Program-made: the position numbers and the translations under genes
The notes under the pieces: model-generated
What the model was told of the DNA's origin: nothing
The model's input: only the letters and a program-made list of their open reading frames with translations
Databases searched by the model: none
Part shown: piece after piece, positions 44,401 to 53,291 of the stretch
Layout: each line of letters begins with the position of its first letter
Numbering within the stretch: the first letter of the stretch is position 1
Assembly (NCBI GenBank): GCA_037144355.1
Contig: JBAWWY010000006.1
Span: 1-64,000 of the forward strand
Source: JBAWWY01 sp037144355
GTDB taxonomy: Bacteria; Bacillota; Clostridia; Peptostreptococcales; Anaerovoracaceae
Direction of reading: 5' to 3'
Length of the DNA stretch: 64,000 nt

Positions 44401-47139
44401 ATCATAAATGCTGGAAACGCTGGTAACCCAGGTAGCCATGTCCACTGTAAATAGAGATGCTCTCTCATCGTAAAGATAACCCTGATTGAGTATGTAATCC
44501 CAAATCCCCCCAAATCCCAGATATATCTTATTCCCCATTCTCAAGGATAGTATTGGTTCTGTTGAGCACAAATACTTTGTTGAACTTTTATAGCTATATG
44601 TACTGTAAAACCCATCTTCAATTCCATAGGTTTCCACAGTGAAATACTTGTAGCTTCCAGAGCTGTGCCTTGAGCTAAATGCAATATTTTTCAGAATTCC
44701 CATTTCGTCTAATATGGGAATTCCAACAAAATTGTAGTCCGCTCCTTTTGAAATTTCTTTTAATAGCTTCGCTCCCTTGTCATAAGCCCTAACATTAACT
44801 ACATAGTTGATACCTTCCCTTAAATTCCCCTGTATGAGCAGTCTTCCTTCTCTATCAATTCCTACCAGTTCATATGTCATGTCAATTGAGTCCGCCTCGT
44901 TGCCAGTCAGCCTGCTCAGCCCAGCCTTCCCAGTTCCAAGGTCAAGTTTTGCCCTGTACATATTCTTGCCATCTACATACAGAAAATTCACCTTGTCTTT
45001 AATCCTCTTTGCCTGCCCGGTAAAGTTCCCCGCCGCTACAGGATTCCAGCTTGCACCGGTTGAAATGTAGGCTCCTGCCGCACAGGTGAATATCTGTTTT
45101 ACAATCCCGGTTGCTCTGTCGATTTTATAGGCTCCATTTACCTTTATTGTGTAAATTGAATCATCACTAAGGTAATTTGCCCTTCCAAATTCGAAGGAAA
45201 ATGTTTTAAGCAGAGCCCCGGTTTTCTTGTCGATCAAGAGGGTCTTTCCATCACAAATCAGATATATATAGGCTTCTTCATCATCCTGCCCAAGGATTAT
45301 CTTCGAGTCCTTGGTAATATTTATAATCTCAGCTCCGATTCGAAGGGACCAAGTCTTGTCGGGAACAGTTTTTCCTGCTTTCACACCCTTATAAGTATCT
45401 ATAATATTGTAGGAATTAAGCGTATACGGCATTATGGGATAATTCGCCAGCCCCTGTCCCGGCCATGTAGCTTCTAGAATGTAAAACCTTTTATTGTCAA
45501 TTGCATAGCTTTCCTGATCCAGGGATGTCCATCTCCCCTCATATCCAAATGCCGAATTTATAGTAAACAAAGTCTTCGGCGGCAGATTTTCCGAGCTCTT
45601 TATAATTGGATCTGCCAGCTTGATGACTTTAATCTCAGTATCCATTCCCATCCTAAGGAATTCTTGCTTCAGAGCACTCTGGTTTTCCAATGCCAGCGCT
45701 TCCTCATCTCCACAGGCAACTAGAAGCATTCTTGCCTTCTTCGTCTTCATGGTCTCAAGGCTGACAACCGGAGCGATATTGTCCACCCGGGATACCCCCG
45801 TACCCTCCGCCCCTTTGACTTCAGTATTTATTCCGGACTCATTTACAAACTCCGGCAACGTGTCCCCCTGCCAGTTATCCTTCAACTTTAAGCTGATTTG
45901 AAATTCACCGACCGAGGTTTTTGAAAACTCCACCTTGGTCTTGCTCCCCAGTGACAAATCCTTATATATGGCAGTTTTAACATTATTGCCAAGGTCCAGT
46001 AGTTCCCAGATTCTCTCTGTTTTATCTCCATCCTGGGCTTCAGTTGCATCCTCAACTACAATCTTTGCCAAATTGCTACCTTTTTCTCTATTATATGAAG
46101 TTTGTAACTTGATTTTTGGAACTGGCACCAAATCCGGTTCCACAACAAACTGCTCTGTAACCTCATCTACCTGCCCCCTGCTATCCTTCGCAAATATATG
46201 ATATTGGAAGTACTTGTCGTTTTTCACCTTTGAAGTCTCCCCAGCCATCCCACCTGAAATCTCCAGAAGTCCCTCCCAATCCTTGGTTAGAAACAAAATC
46301 TCATACTCCGCAAATTGTTCCAGCTCCACATCGCTATGCCCAGTCTCAACCCCGCACTTCATAACCCGCGCCTTGACAATTTCACTGCACACCTGCCCCC
46401 CGCTTCCGCTCGCTCCAGTTCCTGCGCTGCCTGACAAGCTATAATCCGTCAGCCTAATTTTTGTCTCCGGCTTCTCAATAAAACCTCCGCTTTCATTACT
46501 TAAGCTCCCGCCACTGCCAATACTCCCGGCTATTCCCGTTGGGCTCATCTCCACAATTTCCACGTAAAATTCCACAAGTGGATAGGCCGGATTGACAGCC
46601 ACAGAAACATTTAGCCCCTGCTTTCTGTTTTCCTTCTGATTACCGTAGAGTTGATCAATAATAGCTGGCGTCCTTCGTATGTCTATATTTTTTAGAGCAT
46701 GGTATTCAAGTCCATTGATCAAAGTAATGTCCACGTTTCCGATAAAATTCCCAACATTGGAAAATACCATTTCGGCTTTTCCCGGCATGATTCTTCTGAT
46801 TACCCTGGCACCATTCCCAAATGCATCAAACCTCTCGGTAAACCATCCCAGTGCATAAGCTTCTTGGACAGTTTTTGTCTCATATCCAAGCTTGAACAAA
46901 CTGTAATCTTCAGCCATTACCTTATGCCCTTCATAAGAATACGCCGGCAAACCTATGGCCGGCTCGCAGCTTATAACTTCTACCCCAAATACCTGCAAGT
47001 TGAAAATAATCAAATACAAGCAATAAATGATTGCAACCAATCCCAGTTTGTATTCATATTTTGACCTATTCTCATTGCTAGCTCTATTCCCAATACTTGA
47101 TCTGTTCTCGCTGTTTGATGATTTCTTATTGCCATCCAT
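41485..47139 (-). CDS. Giant exported protein of unknown function
   Basis: An 1,884-residue protein that I cannot assign to a family. A polar N-terminus rich in Ser and Asn precedes one hydrophobic segment (about 31-52) that should act as a membrane anchor or uncleaved signal. The rest is predicted extracytoplasmic and beta-rich. A middle part (about 590-760) has repeated blades such as LLIDKKTGALLKTF and YKIDRATGIVKQIF, resembling a beta-propeller. Later parts contain repeated Gly/Asp/Tyr-rich beta-sandwich-like stretches, for example NGVYINGELWDNYM and FSLTQGEDGYSHI. No SLH, sortase or catalytic motif is visible. Its base composition is less AT-rich than the glycan cluster. It could be a surface adhesin or glycan-binding protein; this is a guess from layout. 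Confidence 0.75.
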   Translation of the reverse strand: MDGNKKSSNSENRSSIGNRASNENRSKYEYKLGLVAIIYCLYLIIFNLQVFGVEVISCEPAIGLPAYSYEGHKVMAEDYSLFKLGYETKTVQEAYALGWFTERFDAFGNGARVIRRIMPGKAEMVFSNVGNFIGNVDITLINGLEYHALKNIDIRRTPAIIDQLYGNQKENRKQGLNVSVAVNPAYPLVEFYVEIVEMSPTGIAGSIGSGGSLSNESGGFIEKPETKIRLTDYSLSGSAGTGASGSGGQVCSEIVKARVMKCGVETGHSDVELEQFAEYEILFLTKDWEGLLEISGGMAGETSKVKNDKYFQYHIFAKDSRGQVDEVTEQFVVEPDLVPVPKIKLQTSYNREKGSNLAKIVVEDATEAQDGDKTERIWELLDLGNNVKTAIYKDLSLGSKTKVEFSKTSVGEFQISLKLKDNWQGDTLPEFVNESGINTEVKGAEGTGVSRVDNIAPVVSLETMKTKKARMLLVACGDEEALALENQSALKQEFLRMGMDTEIKVIKLADPIIKSSENLPPKTLFTINSAFGYEGRWTSLDQESYAIDNKRFYILEATWPGQGLANYPIMPYTLNSYNIIDTYKGVKAGKTVPDKTWSLRIGAEIINITKDSKIILGQDDEEAYIYLICDGKTLLIDKKTGALLKTFSFEFGRANYLSDDSIYTIKVNGAYKIDRATGIVKQIFTCAAGAYISTGASWNPVAAGNFTGQAKRIKDKVNFLYVDGKNMYRAKLDLGTGKAGLSRLTGNEADSIDMTYELVGIDREGRLLIQGNLREGINYVVNVRAYDKGAKLLKEISKGADYNFVGIPILDEMGILKNIAFSSRHSSGSYKYFTVETYGIEDGFYSTYSYKSSTKYLCSTEPILSLRMGNKIYLGFGGIWDYILNQGYLYDERASLFTVDMATWVTSVSSIYDLGMDIAEEFGKASDMFKAVVSADNRPGASVYRSRIIAYGKEIWSSLEKGLDEFLTNDEEINIVAVCDKYNKLGGMAGSVYVNSKKMIEVSNGKLICTDNLDMGALSTKIIAEAVKTMQGLKIKVNGASAYIEKSFKLDPSKTYYYEYDIKGMKPKDYIKSTFKTNQLVEDSFVGSDKYYVESEVLEDFNNSRTNSFFNLGSSTKIISGEYHACDSNAGDSNTNKVRTFRDTISFQIPAGKEGVLSFDYKYNMEASFLRDNGVYINGELWDNYMRDTAIKSGSYIHKNILKEGTVTLEFAVTYYGMAPDSYKFYLDNLKVMFISKTPRVEPSEGNFSLTQGEDGYSHILGSFETPPGTISFGSMGYQKYFEDFNDITLIPYLRDLGTGDASSFKIKSGQYTNTAGKACSGGMEFNIPAGKVGIARLNTWSSISRSSVTYDMSATVWRGGINKNPQDPYINMGSPYVIRLPDLAGTRSVTVKNSYSDSTGMYDIDLSLLPAVNGVATNKYFLDKENALVFVEQKNFGSEGTIRFEFTGMETQEVVLQNLRVYTIEDGTRTYVDDEYFGELTQTNDWNRAFCELSISKEEFGEEITEKSMIFQKGELINYGIKYYDYENDPSKKEYWRYTHEALNDGTNPISGQILNKAVDRFYIDGKYFVEHWQEDNTGVAAYDKLSNVETLTLYIEGDSEGPMINLIKTVPGSLKEGMDYKLEINVSDKDKHVLELKTEVYDVKSKLVYSFTKAGISPIPNSEVNGTAKYAPIDTGLVTNGLKNANGDKLTPAIAGKYTAVCTLRDFLKASIKSYTYIVTPTEKISGLVTHAPKWEENRLRYNISKYNSFENQDQPELGLAPRGALVFWPGERFILNAETTGNVMNLSAWILQAPEFATSLALGSGSDAAGITSNPLGQSWNGVLWDSGMMKKWSGNTPILLTIRFTAIFNPGTGGEPTEKNQDVELIVYRSEGYWELHRGW

Positions 47140-47340
47140 TGATCATTACCACCTTCATCTCTTAATTTCGAATACCATAATGGTAATATTTTCCATATTC
47201 AATCACAAGCACTTTATATCGACATCAGCACGTGTATGCCGGCGAGAAACTTTGTTCGCAGCCGCAGTGCTTAGTTTTCGAAGAAATACCAACAGCACCT
47301 CAAAAAAGCAAATTTAATTTCCCTTTTAACTCAGAAGGCG

Positions 47341-47368
47341 TTGAATTATTTCCTCATTCTGATATAAT
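47341..47368 (+). promoter_or_regulatory. Sigma-A promoter of the DUF1846 gene
   Basis: TTGAAT (47341-47346), a 16-base spacer and TATAAT (47363-47368). The start codon at 47412 follows after about 37 bases of leader. The rest of the divergent gap (47140-47340) contains a short palindrome TACCATAATGGTA near 47173. Confidence 0.7.
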
Positions 47369-47411
47369 AGCCAAGTGAATTTAAGTAAAAATTTGAGAAG
47401 AGGTGAAAGAA

Positions 47412-48917
47412 ATGCTTGGTTTTGATGCTGAAAAATATCTTGAGCTACAGTCCATTAATATCCTGGAGCGAATCAAGAACGGAGAAAGACTTTATCTGGA
47501 ATTTGGTGGCAAACTACTGTTTGACATGCATGCGAAGAGAGTTCTCCCTGGCTACGACGAAAATGCGAAAATTAAACTTTTGCATAAGCTAAAAGACAAG
47601 TTGGAAGTAATCATTGTAATATATGCTGGAGACATTGCTAGGAATAAAACTAGGCAAGACTTCGGCATCACTTATGATTTGGACGTTTTTAGGCAAATGG
47701 ACGATCTTAGAAGATACGACCTTGCTGTAAATAGCGTTGTAATAACCCGTTATGAAAACCAGCCTGCTGCAAATGTATTCATCAATAAATTGGAACGCAG
47801 AGGAATCAAGGTTTACAAGCACTTGGCCACTAAAGGCTATCCAACGGATGTTGATTTAATCGTCAGCGACGAAGGTTACGGTGCAAATCCATATATTGAA
47901 ACTACCAAGCCCCTGATCGTTGTAACTGGTCCGGGTCCAGGGAGCGGAAAGCTTGCGACCTGCCTTAGCCAGCTTTATCACGAAAATAAAAGAGGTGTGA
48001 AGGTTGGTTATTCAAAGTTTGAAACATTCCCAGTTTGGAATCTTCCACTCAAGCACCCGGTAAATGTTGCTTACGAAGCTGCAACAGTTGATCTTAAAGA
48101 TGTAAATATGATTGATTCGTTCCATTTGGATGCATATGGAATCAAATCAGTAAATTATAATAGGGATTTGGAAGTTTTCCCTGTAATCAAGAGAATAATA
48201 GAAAAGATAACCGGCGAAGAATCCATGTACCTTTCTCCAACAGACATGGGTGTAAACAAAGTCGGTTTCGCAATTACTGACGACGAAGTTGTACGAGAAG
48301 CCTCCAAGCAGGAAATTGTAAGGAGATACTTCAAGACAAGATGCGAATATAAAAAAGGCCTCCTTGATGAAGACTCTTTGCTCAGATCAAAGTTGATCAT
48401 GGATGAATTAGGTCTGAAGGAAGATTATAGAGCTGTAGTCGGACCTGCTAGAGCTTATGCCGAAAAGAAGAATTCCAAAGATAAAAAATGCGACGAGCCA
48501 ATTATTGGAATGGCAATTGAGCTTTCCAACGGAAAGATGGTAACGGGAAAAAGCTCCAAACTTATGGTGGCTGCCGGCGCTGCATTACTCAATGCAATCA
48601 AGGAACTAGCTGGACTTTCTGATGAAATCCACTTGATTTCTCCAGTTACTTTGAGCCCGATTGAAAATCTCAAGTTGAATATATTCAACAATGAAAAAGC
48701 AACCTTGGATTGCGAGGAAGTTCTCTTTGCACTCTCCATATCTGCTGCTACAAATCCAACCGCTTCTGCTGCCTTGGAAAAGCTTTCTGAATTAAGAGGA
48801 TCCCGTGCACACTGCACTGCAATCCTAAGCTTCAGAGACGAGCAAATACTAACAAGCCTAGGAATCGACGTTACCAGCGATGCCGAATACTCCTCAAACA
48901 ACCTATATTATATTTAA
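47412..48917 (+). CDS. DUF1846 family protein
   Basis: A 501-residue cytoplasmic protein of the DUF1846 family, common in Clostridia and streptococci and of unknown biochemical function. A nucleotide-binding-like loop TGPGPGSGK is visible at about 172-180, within VVTGPGPGSGKLATCLSQ. The C-terminal part (about 390-490) has TASAALEKL and SFRDEQILTSLGIDVT. The GTG at 47403 overlaps the ribosome site GAAGAGGTG, so the ATG at 47412 is taken as start. It has its own promoter and a terminator at 48986-49020, so it is a single-gene unit. Confidence 0.9.
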   Translation: MLGFDAEKYLELQSINILERIKNGERLYLEFGGKLLFDMHAKRVLPGYDENAKIKLLHKLKDKLEVIIVIYAGDIARNKTRQDFGITYDLDVFRQMDDLRRYDLAVNSVVITRYENQPAANVFINKLERRGIKVYKHLATKGYPTDVDLIVSDEGYGANPYIETTKPLIVVTGPGPGSGKLATCLSQLYHENKRGVKVGYSKFETFPVWNLPLKHPVNVAYEAATVDLKDVNMIDSFHLDAYGIKSVNYNRDLEVFPVIKRIIEKITGEESMYLSPTDMGVNKVGFAITDDEVVREASKQEIVRRYFKTRCEYKKGLLDEDSLLRSKLIMDELGLKEDYRAVVGPARAYAEKKNSKDKKCDEPIIGMAIELSNGKMVTGKSSKLMVAAGAALLNAIKELAGLSDEIHLISPVTLSPIENLKLNIFNNEKATLDCEEVLFALSISAATNPTASAALEKLSELRGSRAHCTAILSFRDEQILTSLGIDVTSDAEYSSNNLYYI

Positions 48918-48985
48918 AATTAAAATATCAAAAAAATCCGAATATAGCAAATCGCAAAGAAATCTGAATATAATAGAAGAAAAAC

Positions 48986-49020
48986 AAGAGAATGTCGATC
49001 AAATGGATTGGCATTCTCTT
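48986..49020 (+). terminator. Rho-independent terminator of the DUF1846 gene
   Basis: Arms AAGAGAATG (48986-48994) and CATTCTCTT (49012-49020) with further weak inner pairing, followed by a T-rich run. Confidence 0.8.
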
Positions 49021-49033
49021 TTCTTTCAAATTG

Positions 49034-49242
49034 AACATCCCTAAGTATCTGCATTAAATTCGGGATGCGAACCTTTTTTCATTTCCCGCCGATTTCGCGC
49101 TCGTAGTGTATGAGTTTGAAACGATTAAATGCAAGTTGAAAAGGAGAAAATAAGAAGAAAACGGATTATTGGCGGAGTATGCCTATCTTATTTTGTCCAA
49201 ATTTAAAACATCACTAAGTGTCCGCATTAAATTCGGAATGCG
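49034..49242. repeat. Diverged 36-bp direct repeat (49034-49069 and 49207-49242)
   Basis: Two copies differ at only four positions and are 173 bases apart. Each contains CTAAGT, then CATTAAATTCGG and ATGCG. Sequence after each copy is also loosely similar, suggesting two decayed copies of a unit of about 170 bases. They fill most of the 475-base gap between the DUF1846 and S41 genes; no gene is seen there. Confidence 0.75.
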
Positions 49243-49345
49243 TGCGTTTTTAATTCTCGACCGTCTGAAAGCCTTGCGATGTAACGGCTTGAAAAAGGCT
49301 AATAATGAAAGTGTCCGCAGTCGGTCAAAACTGCGGACACTTAGT
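49213..49345. repeat. 133-bp MITE-like element with 14-bp terminal inverted repeats
   Basis: ACTAAGTGTCCGCA (49213-49226) is exactly repeated in inverse at 49332-49345. The right end also folds back on itself: AAGTGTCCGCAG pairs with CTGCGGACACTT around a 10-base loop, which may work as a transcription terminator between the convergent genes. No clear target-site duplication is seen and no transposase is present, so this is a remnant or a non-autonomous element. Confidence 0.6.
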
Positions 49346-49392
49346 CCCTTTTTAATAAATCAACTTTTTGATACCCTTAAGCTTACATCATT

Positions 49393-50868
49393 TTAATTAA
49401 GAGTTTTTACTACTTCAATTGCCTTGAGTAATTGCGGATCTGAATTGTCCGTTACAAGACCTGCCACATATTTTACCACACTTTCGTTGAGGCTGTTCCT
49501 TGTGGAGTTATCCAGTATCCCATATGGATAAAGCTTGCTTTGCTTTTGATAAAGCTTAACTGCTGCCAAAGTCTGCGCATCCAGTATTCCGCTGATATTG
49601 AGCTTGTATCCAAGGAACACTAGTCTTTCCTGGGCTCCGAACACATTAAGCCCCTTGTCTCCAAGTTTTGGCTTATTGCTTTCTATCATTGGGGCAAAAG
49701 CATTTACCTTGTCTGACAATACTTTTATTTCAGCATCGCTGAGCAATGTGTTTGATACTTCAATATCAGGAATTATTCCAATATGGTCTATCTTTGTCTT
49801 GTTTGGAGTTAAGAAATAATATTTTGAAAGCTTCATGCCGGCTCCGTTCGCCAAGCTTTCAACTTGCTGGGCCGTTCCTTTTCCGTAACTTGTGACCCCG
49901 ACAATAGTTGCCTGCTTGGTGTCTTGCAATGCTCCAGCGAGAATTTCTGATGCGCTGGCGCTCCCTTCATTTACCAGGACTACCATTGGAAAATCAGTGA
50001 AGAATGCTCCAGTCGAGTTCACAGTTTCGATTATCTTTCCTTGCTGTTCAAAAGAGATAATCGGTCCGCTTTTTATTAGCTGGTTGGCAATGTTTGTGGC
50101 TCCGGCAATGAATCCTCCAGGATTGTTTCTTAGATCAAGAATCAGATATTTCATTCCCTGTGACAATAAGTTTAACTTGGCCCCTGTAAATTCTTTGTCA
50201 ACGTCATTGTCAAAGCTGTCAATTTTAATATATCCAATCTCCGAATCAATCATCTTGCTGGAGACGGCGTACACTTTAATAACTTCTCTGGTTATGGTAA
50301 ACCTTATAATGCCCATATGCCCAGGCCTTTCAACTCCTATGGCAATCTTGGATCCTGCCTGCCCTCTTAGTAGTTTCGGTATTTCGTTTGGAATCTTTCT
50401 TACGTCCCTGCCATTGATATCAACTATCACATCACCGGACTTGATTCCTGCTTTTTCAGCCGGACCACCGCTGATAGGGGAAACCACCTTGCATACATCC
50501 CCAAGAATATCCAATGACAAACCAACTCCGGAGAACTCGCCATTTACATTTGTCAAGAAATCGTTTTTGTCCTGCTCTGTTGGATAATAAACGCTGAATG
50601 GATCTAGTGTTGCGAATATCCCCTTGAATGCCCCATTTACCAGTTGCTCATAGGTAACCTGGTCCTTATATTCTCCCTGAATATCTTGAATCAATGTCTT
50701 CATGAAATCAAGCTCCGAATTTACATATGTTTGATTATTGGTTTCTGCCGCATATACAGCGCTATCCCCAAACAATAGTATTACAAAGGAAAATGAAGTA
50801 ACCACCATTGCTATGATTGTAACTATGGCTATAATTTTGGCAATCTTTCTTGTTGTATTATGATCCAT
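49393..50868 (-). CDS. S41 family C-terminal processing peptidase with peptidoglycan-binding domain
   Basis: A 491-residue exported serine protease of the CtpA/CtpB type. An N-terminal hydrophobic segment (about 10-33) acts as signal or anchor. A PDZ domain (about 108-185) includes SGGPAEKAGIKSGDVIVDING. The S41 core has DLRNNPGG and the catalytic region NEGSASASEIL (about 300-310), with the general-base lysine in SYGKGTAQ (Lys330). A peptidoglycan-binding module follows (about 400-470, GLNVFGAQERLVFLGY and YGILDNSTRNSL). It probably processes envelope proteins. It is 12 bases downstream of the DUF1934 gene and likely co-transcribed. Confidence 0.93.
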   Translation of the reverse strand: MDHNTTRKIAKIIAIVTIIAMVVTSFSFVILLFGDSAVYAAETNNQTYVNSELDFMKTLIQDIQGEYKDQVTYEQLVNGAFKGIFATLDPFSVYYPTEQDKNDFLTNVNGEFSGVGLSLDILGDVCKVVSPISGGPAEKAGIKSGDVIVDINGRDVRKIPNEIPKLLRGQAGSKIAIGVERPGHMGIIRFTITREVIKVYAVSSKMIDSEIGYIKIDSFDNDVDKEFTGAKLNLLSQGMKYLILDLRNNPGGFIAGATNIANQLIKSGPIISFEQQGKIIETVNSTGAFFTDFPMVVLVNEGSASASEILAGALQDTKQATIVGVTSYGKGTAQQVESLANGAGMKLSKYYFLTPNKTKIDHIGIIPDIEVSNTLLSDAEIKVLSDKVNAFAPMIESNKPKLGDKGLNVFGAQERLVFLGYKLNISGILDAQTLAAVKLYQKQSKLYPYGILDNSTRNSLNESVVKYVAGLVTDNSDPQLLKAIEVVKTLN

Positions 50869-50880
50869 ATTCGTTTCTCC

Positions 50881-51309
50881 TTACATTATCTCAATATTAA
50901 GTCTACTTCTACCTTCAGAAAGGCCTTTCAGACTTATGTGATAGTCAATATTTAATGAACCTTTTGCCGTTTCCTTATTTATATTGTTGATAATATCGTT
51001 TGTTAGAACTTCCATTTCGATAGATCCATAAGGTGTTTCATAAAAACCGTTGAATCTTTTCCCCTTTTTAAATTCCATTTCTGTCTCTTGGGATGTTCCT
51101 TCTCCAAATCTTCTCATTTCTATCTTGTCCTTGGTAATCTTCAGACTGGTAGTGCATCCAATCATCCCCGAAAACTCGCTTTCCGGGTAAGTCAAATATA
51201 CGGCGTCCCCATCTTCGTAAATCTTTCCTTCTGTTACGAATTCCATTTGCTCTTCTTCTTTATCCTTCATTATTTGCACGCCAACTATTTTCAGCATTAT
51301 ATCTTTCAT
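50881..51309 (-). CDS. DUF1934 (YwiB-like) beta-barrel protein
   Basis: A 142-residue protein of the DUF1934 family, small calycin-like barrels with no known activity. Typical stretches are GKIYEDGDAVYLTYPESEFSG and RFNGFYETPYGSIEMEV. An in-frame ATG at 51351 would add 14 Lys-rich residues, but AGAGGT lies directly before the ATG at 51309, and that start is used. It precedes the S41 protease gene. Confidence 0.82.
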   Translation of the reverse strand: MKDIMLKIVGVQIMKDKEEEQMEFVTEGKIYEDGDAVYLTYPESEFSGMIGCTTSLKITKDKIEMRRFGEGTSQETEMEFKKGKRFNGFYETPYGSIEMEVLTNDIINNINKETAKGSLNIDYHISLKGLSEGRSRLNIEIM

Positions 51310-51428
51310 ATTTACCTCTTTTCGGTCTTTCTTGGTTGTAATCTTTTTCATTAATATACCCTTAATCTCCCAATAGATTCATCTATCGTATTTTTTTGTT
51401 ATTTTATACCTTTTATTTTGTCCAATTG

Positions 51429-52574
51429 TTAAAGCTGCTTCCTACTATTGAATCTTTCGAAAGCAAGCTGGATTATCTTCTCGATTGTATCTTTGTAAGG
51501 TACTCCTGTATTTTCCCAAAGCTGTGGGAACATACTGAATTTAGTAAATCCCGGTATTGTGTTTATTTCATTAATAAAAACATTTCCATTATTTTTATCT
51601 AGAAAAAAATCAATCCTGGCAAAACCTGTTCCATCTATTGCTTTATAAGCCTTTATTGCCATCTCCCTGATCTCTTTTGAAAGTGATTCCGTAATATCGG
51701 CTGGAATGCTCATCTTTGACTTGCCACCGTCAAAATATTTGGCCTCATAATCATAAAATTCCTTTGATGGGATTATTTCCCCAACAATGGATGCTTTGGC
51801 TCTATAGTTTCCAACAATCCCAACTTCCAGTTCTCTAGCCGAAACTCCTTCTTCCACCACTATTCTTCTATCATGCCTAACTGCCTGAGACAGCGCTTCT
51901 AAAAGTTCTTTGGTGTTTAAAGCTTTGCTTATGCCTACGCTAGAACCCATATTCGATGGTTTTACAAATAATGGATATGCCAATTCGCCTTCAATTTTAG
52001 CAATTACATTATCGATATTGTCTTCCAGCTCTTCTTTCAAAACCAACAGGTATTTGCAGATAGGCAATCCTGCCTTTTGGAAGATTTCCTTGGATATGGC
52101 TTTGTCCATTGATACGGCTGACGCCAAAACTCCACAACCCGCATATGGAATGTTTATCATTTCAAAGAGGCCTTGTATTGTGCCATCTTCACCAAGCGGC
52201 CCATGAAGCACTGGGAAAACAACATCTACATCTTTATTTAGTGACGTTCCAGAATAGCCCAAAACAGATGCTTTTACATCAACAACTTTTAGACTTTGTT
52301 TCTTAGCAATTAGTTCCAGGTTTGAAAATCTATTTTCATTGTGCTCTCTTTTTGCGATTTCTTCCCACTTTGAAGATTCTATAAGTTCCACAGGCCCATT
52401 ATATTTAAGCCAATGACCTTCTTTCGTTATTCCAATTAGCACAATCTCGAATTTTTCCTTGTCAATTGCATTTATTATGGAAGTTGCCGACATCAAAGAA
52501 ATCTCATGCTCCATTGATTTGCCGCCAAATATTATTCCTACTCTAATTTTATTAATTTTACTATCTGTACCCAT
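51429..52574 (-). CDS. ddl: D-alanine--D-alanine ligase
   Basis: A 381-residue ATP-grasp ligase making the D-Ala-D-Ala dipeptide for peptidoglycan. It starts RVGIIFGGKSMEHEISLMSA, has the substrate loop EFYDYEAKYFDGGKS and ends with FLDKNNGNVFINEINTIPGF, where the magnesium-binding Glu and Asn lie. The Tyr-containing omega loop (YDYEAKY) is the form of ordinary D-Ala-D-Ala ligases rather than the D-lactate enzymes of vancomycin resistance. GAGGAG precedes the ATG at 52574. It is expressed from its own promoter at 52598-52625. Confidence 0.95.
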   Translation of the reverse strand: MGTDSKINKIRVGIIFGGKSMEHEISLMSATSIINAIDKEKFEIVLIGITKEGHWLKYNGPVELIESSKWEEIAKREHNENRFSNLELIAKKQSLKVVDVKASVLGYSGTSLNKDVDVVFPVLHGPLGEDGTIQGLFEMINIPYAGCGVLASAVSMDKAISKEIFQKAGLPICKYLLVLKEELEDNIDNVIAKIEGELAYPLFVKPSNMGSSVGISKALNTKELLEALSQAVRHDRRIVVEEGVSARELEVGIVGNYRAKASIVGEIIPSKEFYDYEAKYFDGGKSKMSIPADITESLSKEIREMAIKAYKAIDGTGFARIDFFLDKNNGNVFINEINTIPGFTKFSMFPQLWENTGVPYKDTIEKIIQLAFERFNSRKQL

Positions 52575-52597
52575 GTCAACTCCTCAACTTTTTGATT

Positions 52598-52625
52598 ATT
52601 ATATCACAGAGTCTGGATTTTTCAA
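52598..52625 (-). promoter_or_regulatory. Sigma-A promoter of ddl
   Basis: On the minus strand, TTGAAA (52620-52625), a 16-base spacer and TATAAT (52598-52603). The leader to the ATG is about 18 bases. The -35 overlaps the stop of the preceding gene. Confidence 0.65.
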
Positions 52626-53110
52626 AATCCAAAAGCTTTCAGTGCACCAATGCTTAGCATTGTAACAATTATTCCCGCACCCAGATCTCCAAGGAATAGT
52701 GATGGGAATGCTATTTTAAATCTCATATCAAGGAGTACTGCTGCCAATGTCCCTGTCCAGACTCCAGTTCCGGGAAGAGGAATTGCTACAAAAATCAGCA
52801 AACCCCAGAATCCATATTTGACAATTTTATCGCTCTTTTGCGTAGTCTTTTCCATCAGTCTGCCGAGGTGCTTTTCAAAAAAATCCTGCTTCATAAGAAG
52901 CCTGAAAACAGGCCTTATGCCAAAATACAGAAAAGGAACTGGAATCATGCTTCCAACCATGCTTAGGAAAAATGCATACCAGGGGGCAAGGCCCAATGAT
53001 ATCCCAAGTGGTATAGCTCCACGTAGTTCAAGTATAGGCAGGGCTGAGGCTATTAGTACAGCAAAATCTGCTGAAAAATATCGTTCTAGCCATAATGTTA
53101 GTTGATCCAA
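52622..53110 (-). CDS. Small multidrug export protein family membrane protein
   Basis: A 162-residue membrane protein with about four hydrophobic segments. The family pattern is clear: SALPILELRGAIPLGISLGL near the start and IPLPGTGVWTGTLAAVLLDMRFK in the second half. The family name reflects an early annotation; transport activity is not well proven. Translation starts at a TTG (53110) with AAGGAG upstream. Confidence 0.87.
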   Translation of the reverse strand: MDQLTLWLERYFSADFAVLIASALPILELRGAIPLGISLGLAPWYAFFLSMVGSMIPVPFLYFGIRPVFRLLMKQDFFEKHLGRLMEKTTQKSDKIVKYGFWGLLIFVAIPLPGTGVWTGTLAAVLLDMRFKIAFPSLFLGDLGAGIIVTMLSIGALKAFGF

Positions 53111-53291
53111 ATTTGCTCCTTAAATATTTGTATTTCTGGAATTCATTATATATTTTCTGGGCCTATTATGACAATCTATTTGCATAAATAATTAGCATAT
53201 ATTTAAAAAATAATTATGGTATTACATAAAATCTAATAGTATAATGAATACAAACCAAGGCAAAATTAATCGATAGACTGGGGGTAATTTT

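Noticed and set aside
49892..50587. 231-codon plus-strand open frame opposite the S41 protease
   Set aside because: Antisense shadow of a conserved protease, no ribosome site, low-complexity hydrophobic translation.
51429..52574. Vancomycin-resistance D-Ala-D-Lac ligase
   Set aside because: The omega-loop YDYEAKY is of the ordinary D-Ala-D-Ala type, and no vanH or vanX homologue is nearby.
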